A DNA stretch of 64,000 nucleotides from Fictibacillus sp. BK138 (GCF_004216955.1 NZ_SGXL01000001.1:248001-312000); one strand, 5' to 3'; shown: positions 8,657 through 23,310, counted from the stretch's first letter. Notes: a model not told the origin generated them from the letters alone. Made by a program: numbers and translations.

Positions 8657-9100
8657 TTCAATATAAGTAGCATTAATCAACGGAAGACCTGATTTGGCAT
8701 CTTTTCCAGTCTTCACGTTTCCGTAGACGATGATATCAGAACCTGGTGCTACTTCACCCATCGTAAAGTTCATCACTTTAAAGTTCGTTTCTCCAACTTT
8801 AAGCTCGAAGCTTCCGCCCATGCCTTTTTTAACGTCGGCGTTTACGGTTCCAACAGCTTTGATGATTTTTTTCTCATAAGCTTTTGGATCAGCTTCTAAT
8901 GTTGCAGGATCTAACTGTACAGCTTTCTCCTGCATGTTTTTAATAATTTTTGCCTGCTGTTCTGCCATGTCGTCAGAAGCTTTTTTCTCTTCGCTTTGCT
9001 CTGTTTTTGGCTCTTTTTCCGGCTTAGCTTTTTCCTCGCTGCAGCCAGCTAATGCAAGCACTAGGACAAGAAGACTCGCTCCAAACCACTTTTTCTTCAT
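8654..9100 (-). CDS. Lipoprotein with OB-fold-like C-terminal domain
   Basis: 148 residues beginning MKKKWFGASLLVLVLALAGC, a type II signal peptide with lipobox LAGC, so it is probably a membrane-anchored lipoprotein. A Lys/Glu-rich linker (to about residue 45) leads into a small beta-rich domain with KIIKAVGTVNADVK and SDIIVYGNVKTG, resembling tRNA_anti-like/OB-fold lipoproteins. A GTG four codons upstream overlaps the RBS (AAAGGGGTG), so the ATG was chosen. Function unknown. Confidence 0.75.
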   Translation of the reverse strand: MKKKWFGASLLVLVLALAGCSEEKAKPEKEPKTEQSEEKKASDDMAEQQAKIIKNMQEKAVQLDPATLEADPKAYEKKIIKAVGTVNADVKKGMGGSFELKVGETNFKVMNFTMGEVAPGSDIIVYGNVKTGKDAKSGLPLINATYIE

Positions 9101-9302
9101 GCTGTATGACACCCCTTTTAAATCTACTGTTTCTCTCTATTATGTATCATCATACCATGTTCATCCCTATCAAATAAAATGAATTTTCGCACTTTGTGAA
9201 AGATTGTGCATTTCCTCTTACAACTGAAGACATAAATGTGTAAGATAGAAGGGTATGTTACAATCAAAAATATTTTTCACATAAGGTAAGGGGGAAGCGA
9301 AA

Positions 9303-10538
9303 ATGAACCATTTGAAAACAGCTGATCAAGAAGTCTACCAATCCATCATGGATGAACTGCATCGCCAGCGTACAAAAATAGAATTGATTGCTTCTGAAAA
9401 CTTTGTTAGCCTAGCCGTAATGGAAGCTCAAGGCTCCGTTTTAACGAATAAATACGCAGAAGGTTACCCGTCAAGACGCTATTATGGCGGATGTGAGCAT
9501 GTGGATGTAGTTGAGAACCTGGCAAGAGACCGTGCGAAAAAAATCTTCGGTGCAGAACATGCCAACGTACAGCCTCACTCAGGTGCACAAGCCAACATGG
9601 CGGTTTACTTCACAATCTTAGAGCAAGGGGACACCGTTCTTGGTATGAACCTTTCACATGGCGGCCACTTGACTCACGGTAGTGCTGTTAACTTTTCCGG
9701 TATTCAATACAACTTTGTAGAGTACGGAGTGGATAAAGAGAAGAATGTCATCGATTACGAAGATGTTCGTCAAAAAGCACTTGAACATCGTCCGAAGCTG
9801 ATCGTAGCTGGAGCGAGCGCGTATCCGCGTGCGATCGATTTCGCGAAGTTCCGTGAGATCGCGGATGAAGTAGAAGCTTACCTTATGGTGGATATGGCCC
9901 ATATCGCTGGTCTTGTAGCAGCAGGTCTTCACCAGAATCCAGTTCCTTATGCTGATTTTGTAACGACGACAACACACAAAACGCTTCGCGGACCGCGCGG
10001 CGGAATGATTTTATGTAAAGAAGAATTCGCGAAAAAAATTGATAAATCCATCTTCCCGGGCATCCAGGGCGGTCCTTTAATGCACGTGATCGCTGCAAAA
10101 GCGGTATCGTTCGGCGAAGTGTTAACAGATGAATTCAAGGGATATGCTGAGCAGATCGTGAAAAACGCGAAGCGCCTTGCTGAATCTCTGAAAAAAGAAG
10201 GACTTACACTAGTATCTGACGGCACGGACAATCACTTGATCCTGATCAACGTGAGTGAGCTTGCGTTAACAGGGAAAGTTGCGGAAAAAGCGCTTGATGA
10301 TATCGGTATTACAGTCAATAAAAACACGATTCCATTTGATCAAGAAAGTCCATTTGTAACGAGCGGAATCCGTATCGGAACAGCAGCCGTTACTTCCCGC
10401 GGTTTTGTTGAAGAAGATATGGATGAGATCGCATCGATCATGGCATCCGTACTAAAGAACATTGAGGATGCAGACGTATTGAAAGATGCAGAAGCACGCG
10501 TTGAGAAGCTGGCAGGTAAATATAAACTTTACGAATAA
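9303..10538 (+). CDS. glyA: Serine hydroxymethyltransferase
   Basis: 411-residue PLP enzyme converting serine and tetrahydrofolate to glycine and 5,10-methylene-tetrahydrofolate, the main cellular source of one-carbon units. The PLP-binding Lys226 lies in [14 protein letters not shown]. The N-terminal [20 protein letters not shown] and the [18 protein letters not shown] substrate region are present, and the length is standard. The start ATG follows AAGGGGGAAG. It is a single-gene unit ending in a strong terminator, between ywlG and upp as in B. subtilis apart from inserted genes. Confidence 0.97.
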   Translation: MNHLKTADQEVYQSIMDELHRQRTKIELIASENFVSLAVMEAQGSVLTNKYAEGYPSRRYYGGCEHVDVVENLARDRAKKIFGAEHANVQPHSGAQANMAVYFTILEQGDTVLGMNLSHGGHLTHGSAVNFSGIQYNFVEYGVDKEKNVIDYEDVRQKALEHRPKLIVAGASAYPRAIDFAKFREIADEVEAYLMVDMAHIAGLVAAGLHQNPVPYADFVTTTTHKTLRGPRGGMILCKEEFAKKIDKSIFPGIQGGPLMHVIAAKAVSFGEVLTDEFKGYAEQIVKNAKRLAESLKKEGLTLVSDGTDNHLILINVSELALTGKVAEKALDDIGITVNKNTIPFDQESPFVTSGIRIGTAAVTSRGFVEEDMDEIASIMASVLKNIEDADVLKDAEARVEKLAGKYKLYE

Positions 10539-10555
10539 TAAATAGATTTGATTCG

Positions 10556-10588
10556 AACCCTTTTGCTAATTAGCAGAAGGGTTTTTTG
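10556..10588 (+). terminator. Intrinsic terminator after glyA
   Basis: AACCCTTTTGCTAA and its near-perfect complement ending AAGGGTT form a long hairpin followed by six T residues. Confidence 0.85.
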
Positions 10589-10670
10589 CTTTTTTAATGA
10601 AACTCATATAATGGGAAAATTTTGAATAAAGATGTTAGGTGTTTGAAAATCCAGGAAAGCGGTGTGGGAT

Positions 10671-11588
10671 ATGGAAGAAGTTATTTCCGTTAAGGCGTTA
10701 TGCAAAAATTACGGAACGAAAAAAGCGGTTAACAACTTATCTTTTTCTGTGAAAAAGGGAGAAATATTCGGTATTATCGGACCAAATGGCGCGGGGAAAA
10801 CAACTACGATCGAGATCATGGAAGGACTTCGAAAAAAGAGCTCTGGTGAAGTTTCCGTTCTAGGGCTGAATCCGGAAAAAGACCGGAAAGAACTGAACAG
10901 CAGGATCGGGGTACAATTTCAGGCGACCTCTATCCAAAAGAAGATGAAAGTAAAAGAAGCTTTAAGCTTGTTTTCAGCGATCTATCATAAAAAAAGCTCC
11001 AGTGACCATATGTTAAAGCTGCTCGGATTGGAAGAAAAGATGGATACATATTTCGATGACTTATCCGGCGGCCAGAAGCAGCGGCTCACTTTAGCGTTGG
11101 CTACTCTACATCAGCCTGAGATTGTTTTTCTCGATGAACCGAGTATGGGGCTCGACCCGCATGCGAGACGCGAGATGTGGAATATCATTCGTGCACTTCG
11201 AGACGAAGGGACGACCATCGTTGTAACGACGCATTATATGGAAGAAGCGGAAAAGCTGTGCGATCGTGTTGCGATGATCTATAACGGAGAGCTTCGTGCA
11301 TTGGATGAACCCGCTCGGCTAGTGGAGGATGTTTCTGCTCATTACGTAAGTTTTAGCAGTCCAGATTTCCCCCTGGATCAGCTTCACGCACTTCCTGGCA
11401 TCATAAAAGTGGAGCAGGATATAGAGGCAGATGCTTACAAAATCTATACGGAAAATCTTCAAGAAACGTCGTATCATCTTTTTAAAAACGCTCAAGATGA
11501 CAACTATCACATTTCTGATTTCAAATTCGAACGAGGCACGCTCGATGACTTGTTTGTTCATTATTTAGAAGGGGGGCAAACAGCATGA
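10671..11588 (+). CDS. ABC transporter ATP-binding protein
   Basis: 305-residue ABC ATPase with Walker A GPNGAGKTT (about residue 38), Q-loop VQFQAT, signature LSGGQKQRL, Walker B IVFLDEPSMGLD and switch His in TTHYMEEA. The C-terminal ~80 residues form the extension typical of drug/antibiotic exporters of the DrrA/CcmA class. It pairs with the permease below, whose ATG overlaps its stop. An in-frame GTG at 10662 with AGGAA 4 bases upstream would add three residues, so the start is uncertain by that much. The substrate is unknown. Confidence 0.9.
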   Translation: MEEVISVKALCKNYGTKKAVNNLSFSVKKGEIFGIIGPNGAGKTTTIEIMEGLRKKSSGEVSVLGLNPEKDRKELNSRIGVQFQATSIQKKMKVKEALSLFSAIYHKKSSSDHMLKLLGLEEKMDTYFDDLSGGQKQRLTLALATLHQPEIVFLDEPSMGLDPHARREMWNIIRALRDEGTTIVVTTHYMEEAEKLCDRVAMIYNGELRALDEPARLVEDVSAHYVSFSSPDFPLDQLHALPGIIKVEQDIEADAYKIYTENLQETSYHLFKNAQDDNYHISDFKFERGTLDDLFVHYLEGGQTA

Positions 11589-12331
11589 CGGCATTATGGC
11601 AGCTAACTAAGCTTGAAACGAAGATGTTTTTCCGGGATAAACTCCAGGTTTTTTGGACTTTTTTATTTCCTGTGCTCATGATCTGGCTTTTTGGATCGAT
11701 GTTTCAAGGCCAAGATATGGGAGAATTAACTTTTGCGAGTCTTTACGTTCCGTCTTGGATCGGAGTAAACATCGTTACCACCGCGTTTTTTACGTTAGGC
11801 ACCGTGCTTGCAGGCTACCGGGAAACGGGGGTCCTCAGAAGATACCAATCTACTCCTCTAGCACCTTGGAAGATTCTTTTTGCACACACCATCCAAGGAA
11901 CGGTGATCTTTAGTTTTTCGGCAGTCGTTCTCGTCGTGTTTGGTATGCTCGTATTTGATTTGCATATGCCAGAGTATCTGGGGAGCACGTTGCTCGCTCT
12001 CTTAATCAGCATTCTCTCATTTTTTCCGTTTGCACTATTTCTTACGTCATTGGCGAAAAACGTAGGAACGGCCGCGGCGATCAGTTCACTTTTTCTTAAT
12101 CTGATGCTGTTTTTATCTGGTGCAACGTTCCCGTTAGAGATGATGCCTGACATTCTGCAATACGTGGCGAAAATCCTTCCGCTGTATTATGTGATCGAGC
12201 TTCTACGTGCAACATGGAACACCTCCCCGATCTGGGAAAACATGACGCCTGTGTATGTTTTATTGGGTATTTCAGTCGTTTCGGTCGTGTTGTCGAGTAA
12301 ATTTTTCAGATGGAGCGGGAAGGCGGAATAG
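11585..12331 (+). CDS. ABC-2 type transporter permease
   Basis: 248-residue membrane protein with six hydrophobic segments and the ABC-2 layout: a cytosolic N-terminus ending in MFFRDKLQVFWTFLFPVLMI, a large loop, then five segments. FLSGATFPLEMMPDILQY near residue 185 is the usual conserved stretch before the last helices. It overlaps the ATPase gene by four bases (ATGA), so translation is coupled. Together they would form an export pump. The cargo cannot be told. Confidence 0.88.
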   Translation: MTALWQLTKLETKMFFRDKLQVFWTFLFPVLMIWLFGSMFQGQDMGELTFASLYVPSWIGVNIVTTAFFTLGTVLAGYRETGVLRRYQSTPLAPWKILFAHTIQGTVIFSFSAVVLVVFGMLVFDLHMPEYLGSTLLALLISILSFFPFALFLTSLAKNVGTAAAISSLFLNLMLFLSGATFPLEMMPDILQYVAKILPLYYVIELLRATWNTSPIWENMTPVYVLLGISVVSVVLSSKFFRWSGKAE

Positions 12332-12366
12332 GGGTCATTACACCTTTCTGTAAAAAAGTGTATGTT

Positions 12367-12406
12367 AGGAGTGTCGGTTTTTTAAACGACGCTTCTTTTT
12401 TTTTTG
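12367..12406 (+). terminator. Intrinsic terminator after the ABC transporter genes
   Basis: GGAGTGTCG pairs with CGACGCTTC (two wobble pairs) around an A/T loop, followed by about ten T residues. Confidence 0.75.
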
Positions 12407-12426
12407 AAAAAATTCATATTTTACGG

Positions 12427-12449
12427 AACCGTCTTTAAAAAATGTCGTC
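12427..12449 (+). promoter_or_regulatory. ECF-type promoter, probably autoregulatory
   Basis: GGAACC (AAC at 12427-12429) is followed 16 bases later by CGTC at 12446-12449. This matches the AAC-N16/17-CGTC pattern of Bacillus extracytoplasmic-function sigma factors. It lies 28 bases before the TTG start of the sigma gene itself, so positive autoregulation is likely. Confidence 0.65.
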
Positions 12450-12476
12450 TGTATCTGTAGAAAAGGAGGTACGACT

Positions 12477-13049
12477 TTGATCAATCACATAAAGTCTGAA
12501 GCTGGTCAGCATGCCGGCTATGATCTCATACAAAGAAAAGAATGCGACCTGGACAGTCTTATGAAAGAGTTCGGACAAAGTGTTTTGTGGTTAGCTTATT
12601 CCTATGTAAAAGATAGAAATCTAGCAGAAGAGATTACACAGGATGTATTTATCAGCTGTTACGAAAAGATGGATACTTTTCGGGAAGAATCTTCAATCAA
12701 AACATGGATATACCGAATTGCGAGCAACCGCTGTAAAGATGTCATGAAATCACGGACATACAAGTATAAGAAACTCACACAATCTTTATTTGATCACTAT
12801 TTTTCTACTGACCAGACACCAGAAGAATCCTATATTAAGAAGTCAGATGAAAATGAGCTCTCACTAAAAGTCCTGGCTTTACCTCTCAAGTACAGAGAAG
12901 TGATATACCTTTATTATTTCGAAAACTTGAAACTGGATGAGATCAGCAACCTTCTGTCAATAAAAACAAACACGGTAAAGACGAGACTGCACAGAGGCAG
13001 AGAGCTTTTAAAGAACATGTATGAAAGAGGTGGGAGTCATGGAAGATAA
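12477..13049 (+). CDS. ECF-family RNA polymerase sigma factor
   Basis: 190 residues with sigma region 2 (about 30-95: LAYSYVKDRNLAEEITQDVF, then KTWIYRIASNRCKDVMKS) and region 4 (about 130-185: LPLKYREVIYLYYFENLKLD, then KTNTVKTRLHRGRELL). Region 3 is absent, as in ECF factors. The start is TTG with AAGGAGG seven bases upstream. The next gene overlaps by 11 bases and encodes a membrane protein, the normal sigma/anti-sigma arrangement. The stimulus is unknown. It resembles the SigV/SigX/YlaC group, but assignment to one of them is not supported. Confidence 0.9.
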   Translation: MINHIKSEAGQHAGYDLIQRKECDLDSLMKEFGQSVLWLAYSYVKDRNLAEEITQDVFISCYEKMDTFREESSIKTWIYRIASNRCKDVMKSRTYKYKKLTQSLFDHYFSTDQTPEESYIKKSDENELSLKVLALPLKYREVIYLYYFENLKLDEISNLLSIKTNTVKTRLHRGRELLKNMYERGGSHGR

Positions 13050-14085
13050 GCTGAAAAAGTTAAGAGAAAGCATGACGAGTACGGTCTTATCAGATGTTAC
13101 ATTCGATCAAAACCTGGAACGAAAAATACATGACCGAATTGAAAAACGGAGCTTTACTGGCAAGAAGAACCTCCTTGGAAAAAGGTTCATGTACGTCTCT
13201 GCAGCAGCCGTACTTCTTTTTGCATTATTTATCGGTTCAGCTTTCGTTTCTCCGGCAATGGCAAAAATGGCCGCAAAGATCCCGTATTTAGGACAGTACT
13301 TCGAATCGGAAAATATCGGTTATATCATACATGAAAAACTGAGAGAAAAGGGGTATCGCATAAACGGAGTAGGTGCTTCTTATCAAGGAAAAAAAGAAAT
13401 ATTTATTGATATACAAGGCGATGATAAATATTTTGAAAAAGTAAAAAGCGAAGTCGAATCGGTGGCAACAGAGATTTTGAAATCCCGAGACTATGATGCC
13501 TATTCCGTTAAGGTCGGTAAATATCAGGAACGAATCTTAACTGAAGAAGACAAAAAGTTTATGCAAGAGCAGGAAAAACAAGCAGAACAAGATGAAAAAA
13601 TATTAACGGCTATCAATGAGAAGCGTGAAGAGTTTCAATTAGAAGGTTTAGGAATCGACTCCAATAAAAAAATAATCGAGATAGAAGTTCCAGACACGGT
13701 TGAGGGAACAGATGAAATGAAACAAAAAGTTCAGCAGATTGTTAGCTCTCATACGAATGAGTCTTACACGGTTAAGATTAAGAAAATAAATATGAAGAAA
13801 AGAGATCAGGATTGGAGATGGGGAGAGATTCTTACAACCGTTGGCGAGGATCTGATGGGCAAGAAAGTGTATAAGGTAACCGGTCTGGCGTACTCTGTCT
13901 ATCCATCCCCTGAGATCATTTTTAAAACTTCTTTAAAAAGCACGGATCCTGATGCAAAAGAGCATGCAGAACAGCTGGAGAAAGTGATTGAAGACTATCT
14001 GAAAACAGACGAAATGAAAGAAAAGGTAAAAGGCGATTCCTATACGATCACAATCCGCAGCAAAGATAAGAAAAAATTAAATTAA
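13039..14085 (+). CDS. Putative membrane-anchored anti-sigma factor (DUF4030-like)
   Basis: 348 residues. A charged cytosolic N-terminus (about 1-48) precedes a single membrane helix (FMYVSAAAVLLFALFIGSAF). A long extracytoplasmic part follows, built of repeated alpha/beta units of about 90 residues (for example IFIDIQGDDKYFEKVKSEVE and IIEIEVPDTVEG), which resembles DUF4030-type proteins of Bacillus. Overlap with the sigma gene and this topology suggest that the N-terminus holds the sigma factor and the outer domain senses the stress. No zinc-binding HxxxCxxC motif is seen. AGAGGT precedes the chosen ATG; an in-frame ATG six codons upstream is less well placed. Confidence 0.7.
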   Translation: MEDKLKKLRESMTSTVLSDVTFDQNLERKIHDRIEKRSFTGKKNLLGKRFMYVSAAAVLLFALFIGSAFVSPAMAKMAAKIPYLGQYFESENIGYIIHEKLREKGYRINGVGASYQGKKEIFIDIQGDDKYFEKVKSEVESVATEILKSRDYDAYSVKVGKYQERILTEEDKKFMQEQEKQAEQDEKILTAINEKREEFQLEGLGIDSNKKIIEIEVPDTVEGTDEMKQKVQQIVSSHTNESYTVKIKKINMKKRDQDWRWGEILTTVGEDLMGKKVYKVTGLAYSVYPSPEIIFKTSLKSTDPDAKEHAEQLEKVIEDYLKTDEMKEKVKGDSYTITIRSKDKKKLN

Positions 14086-14095
14086 GATGTATGAG

Positions 14096-14122
14096 GAGAT
14101 CGCAGAGTGCGGTCTCTTTTTA
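14096..14122 (+). terminator. Intrinsic terminator after the sigma/anti-sigma operon
   Basis: GAGATCGC pairs with GCGGTCTC (one wobble) around a 5-base loop, followed by a T-run. Confidence 0.8.
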
Positions 14123-14182
14123 ATGATAATGATGTCTGCTGTCTTTCTAAGGCGGACACGAAATTTTATTACATTCATTATT

Positions 14183-14256
14183 GTGCGGTGGCCGTTACTT
14201 TTTGTACGGTTACGCGCTATTTTTGTTCGGTTCCGGCAAATTTTTGTTCGGTCTAA
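14183..14256. repeat. Periodic intergenic array, family D
   Basis: CGGT occurs at 14186, 14207, 14228 and 14249, exactly 21 bp apart. The last three are in the context TTTTTGT(A/T)CGGT, and the first is GTGCGGT. The array lies downstream of the sigma/anti-sigma terminator. It shares the period but not the core of the other arrays, and is the only copy of this type in the window. Confidence 0.75.
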
Positions 14257-14440
14257 CATTCCAATTTGTACTTACATCAATAAATAGAAAGAAAATGTAT
14301 TTGTGAAAAAGAATGATGTGTACTAGCATCAATTTTTATCCTTTTTTTCATGGTTTCATCCCACAAAAAGGGGAATAGTAACAAGTGAGCTGAACAAGAA
14401 ATATTTGGAGTCCACATTGCGGTAAGATTACCGCTGATTT
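14257..14440. other. Intergenic stretch before upp
   Basis: No gene is seen here. The only structure is an inverted repeat GCGGTAAGATTACCGC (14419-14434), 10 bases before the upp promoter. It lacks a T-run and so is not a clear terminator; it could be a protein-binding site. Confidence 0.5.
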
Positions 14441-14443
14441 TCC

Positions 14444-14472
14444 TTGAAGTGCATCATGTTTTTCTGTACAAT
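14444..14472 (+). promoter_or_regulatory. Sigma-A promoter of upp
   Basis: TTGAAG and TACAAT are separated by 17 bases and lie about 60 bases before the upp ATG. Confidence 0.7.
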
Positions 14473-14532
14473 TCTAGAGATGCTTTTTTAGAAACGCCAA
14501 TAAAAGTTACATAAAGGAGAGGTGCTTTAAAC

Positions 14533-15162
14533 ATGAGCAATGTATATGTCCTTGATCATCCGTTAATTCAGCATAAATTGACATACATTCGAGATGAAAG
14601 AACGGGTACAAAAGAATTTCGCGAGCTTGTAGACGAAGTGGCTGGGCTGATGGCTTTTGAAATCACGCGTGACCTTCCATTACAGGAAGTTACCGTGAAA
14701 ACGCCGGTTGCTGAAGCGACAATGAAAACAATCGCCGGGAAAAAATTAGGGCTAGTACCTATCCTTCGTGCCGGTCTTGGTATGGTAGACGGTATTCTTA
14801 AACTGATCCCAGCGGCAAAAGTAGGACATGTTGGTCTTTACCGCGATCCTGAAACGCTGACACCGATCGAATATTACGTAAAGCTTCCTTCTGATGTAGA
14901 AGAGCGCGACTTTATCGTGATCGATCCGATGCTGGCGACAGGCGGATCCGCTTCTGCAGCGATTACTTCTATTAAAAACCGCGGCGCAAAAAACATTAAG
15001 CTTATGTGCTTAGTTGCTGCTCCAGAAGGTGTAAAAGTGATCCAGGACGAGCACCCAGATGTAGATATCTTCTTGGCTGCATTAGATGAGAAGTTAAACG
15101 ACCACGGATACATCGTTCCAGGTCTCGGTGACGCTGGTGACCGTTTGTTCGGAACAAAATAA
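14533..15162 (+). CDS. upp: Uracil phosphoribosyltransferase
   Basis: 209-residue type I phosphoribosyltransferase that makes UMP from uracil and PRPP (pyrimidine salvage). The PRPP-binding loop is [17 protein letters not shown] (about residue 127). The uracil-binding C-terminus [17 protein letters not shown] ends the protein, as in the family. RBS GGAGAGG precedes the ATG. Position upstream of the atp operon matches B. subtilis. Confidence 0.97.
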   Translation: MSNVYVLDHPLIQHKLTYIRDERTGTKEFRELVDEVAGLMAFEITRDLPLQEVTVKTPVAEATMKTIAGKKLGLVPILRAGLGMVDGILKLIPAAKVGHVGLYRDPETLTPIEYYVKLPSDVEERDFIVIDPMLATGGSASAAITSIKNRGAKNIKLMCLVAAPEGVKVIQDEHPDVDIFLAALDEKLNDHGYIVPGLGDAGDRLFGTK

Positions 15163-15177
15163 GCCGGAAAAATGATG

Positions 15178-15229
15178 AAACTGACTCGATTGAGGGTGAA
15201 ACTACCTCTGTCGGGTCAGTTTTTTTATG
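15178..15229 (+). terminator. Intrinsic terminator after upp
   Basis: AAACTGACTCGA pairs with TCGGGTCAGTTT, with an inner GAGG/CCTC pairing, followed by seven T residues. Confidence 0.8.
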
Positions 15230-15242
15230 GAATATAAGTTGT

Positions 15243-15385
15243 GTGCGTGAAACTAGCACAATCCTGCGTGAACAGATAGAGATTCTGCGTGGAAGTCATA
15301 AGTTTATGCGTGAAACAAAGTAATGTTTGCGTGAAATGAGATATTCTTGAGCGAACGTGTAATAAATAAAATAACACGTACCGTA
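15243..15385. repeat. Periodic intergenic array, family A (copy 1)
   Basis: GCGTG cores start at 15245, 15266, 15287, 15308 and 15329: five units at exactly 21 bp, most reading TGCGTGAAA. A terminal module follows: GAGCGAACGTGT, 13 A-rich bases, then ACACGTACCGTAA. In that module ACGTGT (15355-15360) and ACACGT (15374-15379) are inverted copies. Further copies are at 44871-45015 and 51559-51704. The array lies between the upp terminator and a convergent lipoprotein gene. Confidence 0.88.
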
Positions 15386-15438
15386 AAATCAAAAAAAAGA
15401 AGGCTGACAACCGTCAGCCACCCTCGTCAAAAATCGAT

Positions 15439-15846
15439 TTAGCCCATTTCCTCAAACTTCATATCGATCAGTTTCTCATCATCATGCATCACGCCGACTT
15501 TCACAAGATGCTTCTTGTTCTTCTGAAACACCGTAAAATCAAAGTAATCTGTGATCGTTCCATCTGGGGCAATTCTGCGCGTGTCATATTGATAATCGCT
15601 GACGCGGCTTTCAGGATACTTCTTTTTTGTTTCTTCTAAGGCCATTTTGCCCCATTTTGCATAATCAACCTGTGTCATGCCCGTTGGTGTCTGATCGTTA
15701 TATTGTACATTCAATGGTTTGTCACGATCATTCTCGACATTATTTCTCATATCGCGGGACTCTTCCACAGGTTTTTTGTCGTTGTTCATGCATCCTGCAG
15801 CAAAGACTGCCACCACCATAAACAAAATTAGTACTTTTTGTTTCAT
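15439..15846 (-). CDS. Small lipoprotein, possibly DUF3889-like
   Basis: 135 residues. MKQKVLILFMVVAVFAAGC is a lipoprotein signal peptide with lipobox AAGC. The mature part has a short polar linker and a domain with DYAKWGKMALEETKKKYPES and DYFDFTVFQKNKKHLVKVGV. The pattern resembles the secreted DUF3889 proteins of Bacillus, but the match is by eye. AGGAG lies about 10 bases before the ATG; an in-frame TTG three codons upstream is too close to it. Function unknown. Confidence 0.7.
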   Translation of the reverse strand: MKQKVLILFMVVAVFAAGCMNNDKKPVEESRDMRNNVENDRDKPLNVQYNDQTPTGMTQVDYAKWGKMALEETKKKYPESRVSDYQYDTRRIAPDGTITDYFDFTVFQKNKKHLVKVGVMHDDEKLIDMKFEEMG

Positions 15847-16013
15847 TATGACCAAGCTCCTTCCATATATTTAATGTAAGTATTTATCAAATGGGTGGAA
15901 TTATTCGGATTATTGGAAAATGAAGGAAGAGATAGTACACAATGTTAACTATAAACCTTTGAAACAAGCCACAAAATTTCCACAATTTATTTAATAAACC
16001 GTCCCGGAAGTCG

Positions 16014-16042
16014 TTGACATAGAAATGTCACTATTGTATTCT
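16014..16042 (+). promoter_or_regulatory. Sigma-A promoter of the atp operon
   Basis: TTGACA and TATTCT are spaced by 17 bases. They lie about 95 bases before atpZ, giving a leader with no recognised riboswitch. Confidence 0.75.
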
Positions 16043-16135
16043 TACAAAGGGAATATGGTAAGGTTTACATTCTTGTCTTTTCAAGGGTTTTCACAGAAAA
16101 AATTACCTGTTTCCAGAAGGAAGGAGTCCACATCT

Positions 16136-16360
16136 ATGAGCAATGGGAAACGCCCTTATAAAGCAATGGCTTTAATGTCTGGCATTCTCTCTCAGCTTGT
16201 TGGCTGCATACTGATCGGACTTTTTGGAGGGAAATGGCTTGATGCGTACATCGGCAATGAATTTCCAATCTTCCTCATCATCGGGTTGTTTCTTGGTCTT
16301 GGAGCAGGTGTTTACGGGATGATCCGCTTAATATCGAAGTTTTCAGGAGACGGGCAATGA
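16136..16360 (+). CDS. atpZ: AtpZ/AtpI-family protein of the ATP synthase operon
   Basis: 74 residues with two membrane helices (about 14-36 and 44-64) separated by a short loop. This matches AtpZ, which in alkaliphilic Bacillus has been linked with AtpI to Mg2+ supply and c-ring assembly. The start MSNGKRPYKA follows GGAAGGAG; the open frame upstream has no RBS. Its last bases overlap the ATG of atpI. B. subtilis lacks this gene at the head of its atp operon. Confidence 0.8.
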   Translation: MSNGKRPYKAMALMSGILSQLVGCILIGLFGGKWLDAYIGNEFPIFLIIGLFLGLGAGVYGMIRLISKFSGDGQ

Positions 16361-16743
16361 TGAATGAGTACAAAACGGTGTTTTTTAAATACATAAAGTA
16401 CACATTGTATCTGCTATCGCTTCTTTTCATCGGTTATGCTGTCACTCCTTACAAAACCATCTTTTTAGGACTGGCTCTTGGTGCTCTGTTCAGTCTCTAC
16501 AATCTTTGGAGCATGTATTCGAAGATTGAAAGAATGGGACAAGCAGTAATCCAGCAAAAAAGGGTGAAGACACTCGGTTCACTTTCCAGACTCCTACTAG
16601 CAGGGTTAGCGGTGCTCATCGCAATGAAATACCCGGAACATTTTCATTTATTAAGTGTGGTAGTGGGATTGATGGCAGTCTACATTATCATGTTAATAGA
16701 TTCACTAACTCAAAGCTTTAGCACTCCAAAGGAAAAGAGGTGA
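16357..16743 (+). CDS. atpI: ATP synthase subunit I
   Basis: 128 residues, four predicted membrane helices, member of the ATP synthase I family. It assists c-ring assembly and is not a part of the finished enzyme. Two consecutive ATG codons begin the gene, overlapping atpZ. atpB begins 6 bases after the stop. Confidence 0.88.
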   Translation: MMNEYKTVFFKYIKYTLYLLSLLFIGYAVTPYKTIFLGLALGALFSLYNLWSMYSKIERMGQAVIQQKRVKTLGSLSRLLLAGLAVLIAMKYPEHFHLLSVVVGLMAVYIIMLIDSLTQSFSTPKEKR

Positions 16744-16749
16744 ACATAG

Positions 16750-17460
<711 letters not shown>

Positions 17461-17516
17461 TTATCGGGAAAAATCAAGCTTCTATACATAGGAGCCAATT
17501 TTCATAAAAATTTTAA

Positions 17517-17759
<243 letters not shown>

Positions 17760-17814
17760 TCATAACAAGCATTGTTTATTACGATTTTTATAATGGCGAA
17801 GCAAGTTTCCGTAA

Positions 17815-20451
<2,637 letters not shown>

Positions 20452-20473
20452 GATTTTATAGATTAAATTAAGT

Positions 20474-20505
20474 ACGGTTCTAAGACAAATGAGGCTTAGA
20501 ACCGT
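20474..20505 (+). other. Intra-operon hairpin between atpA and atpG
   Basis: ACGGTTCTAAG and CTTAGAACCGT form a perfect 11-bp stem with a 10-base loop in the 124-base gap between atpA and atpG. No T-run follows, so it is not a terminator. It may be an mRNA stability or processing element; that role is inferred. Confidence 0.7.
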
Positions 20506-20575
20506 GCAACCAGCTTACTATGTTTAAAATGAGGATTACCGATTTTTAAACTACCCATAAAGGTGGTGAAAATGA

Positions 20576-21427
<852 letters not shown>

Positions 21428-21437
21428 AACTTTATAA

Positions 21438-22874
<1,437 letters not shown>

Positions 22875-22890
22875 TGCCTGAAAGGGGTAA

Positions 22891-23304
<414 letters not shown>

Positions 23305-23310
23305 TTTTTC

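Noticed and set aside
8335-8670. 111-residue plus-strand frame spanning the end of gntK and the dispersed repeat
   Set aside because: It overlaps gntK out of frame and consists mostly of repeat DNA without RBS.
15243-15385. The periodic arrays as CRISPR arrays
   Set aside because: Conserved cores are only 5-10 bp with about 11-16 bp between them, far below CRISPR repeat and spacer lengths, and no cas gene is present.
15225-15410. Minus-strand open frame through array A1 encoding heptads such as FTQxxxx (similar frames in the other 21-bp arrays)
   Set aside because: A 21-bp period keeps a frame open by itself. There is no RBS, and family B arrays with 20-bp spacing break the frame, so the repeats are not coding.
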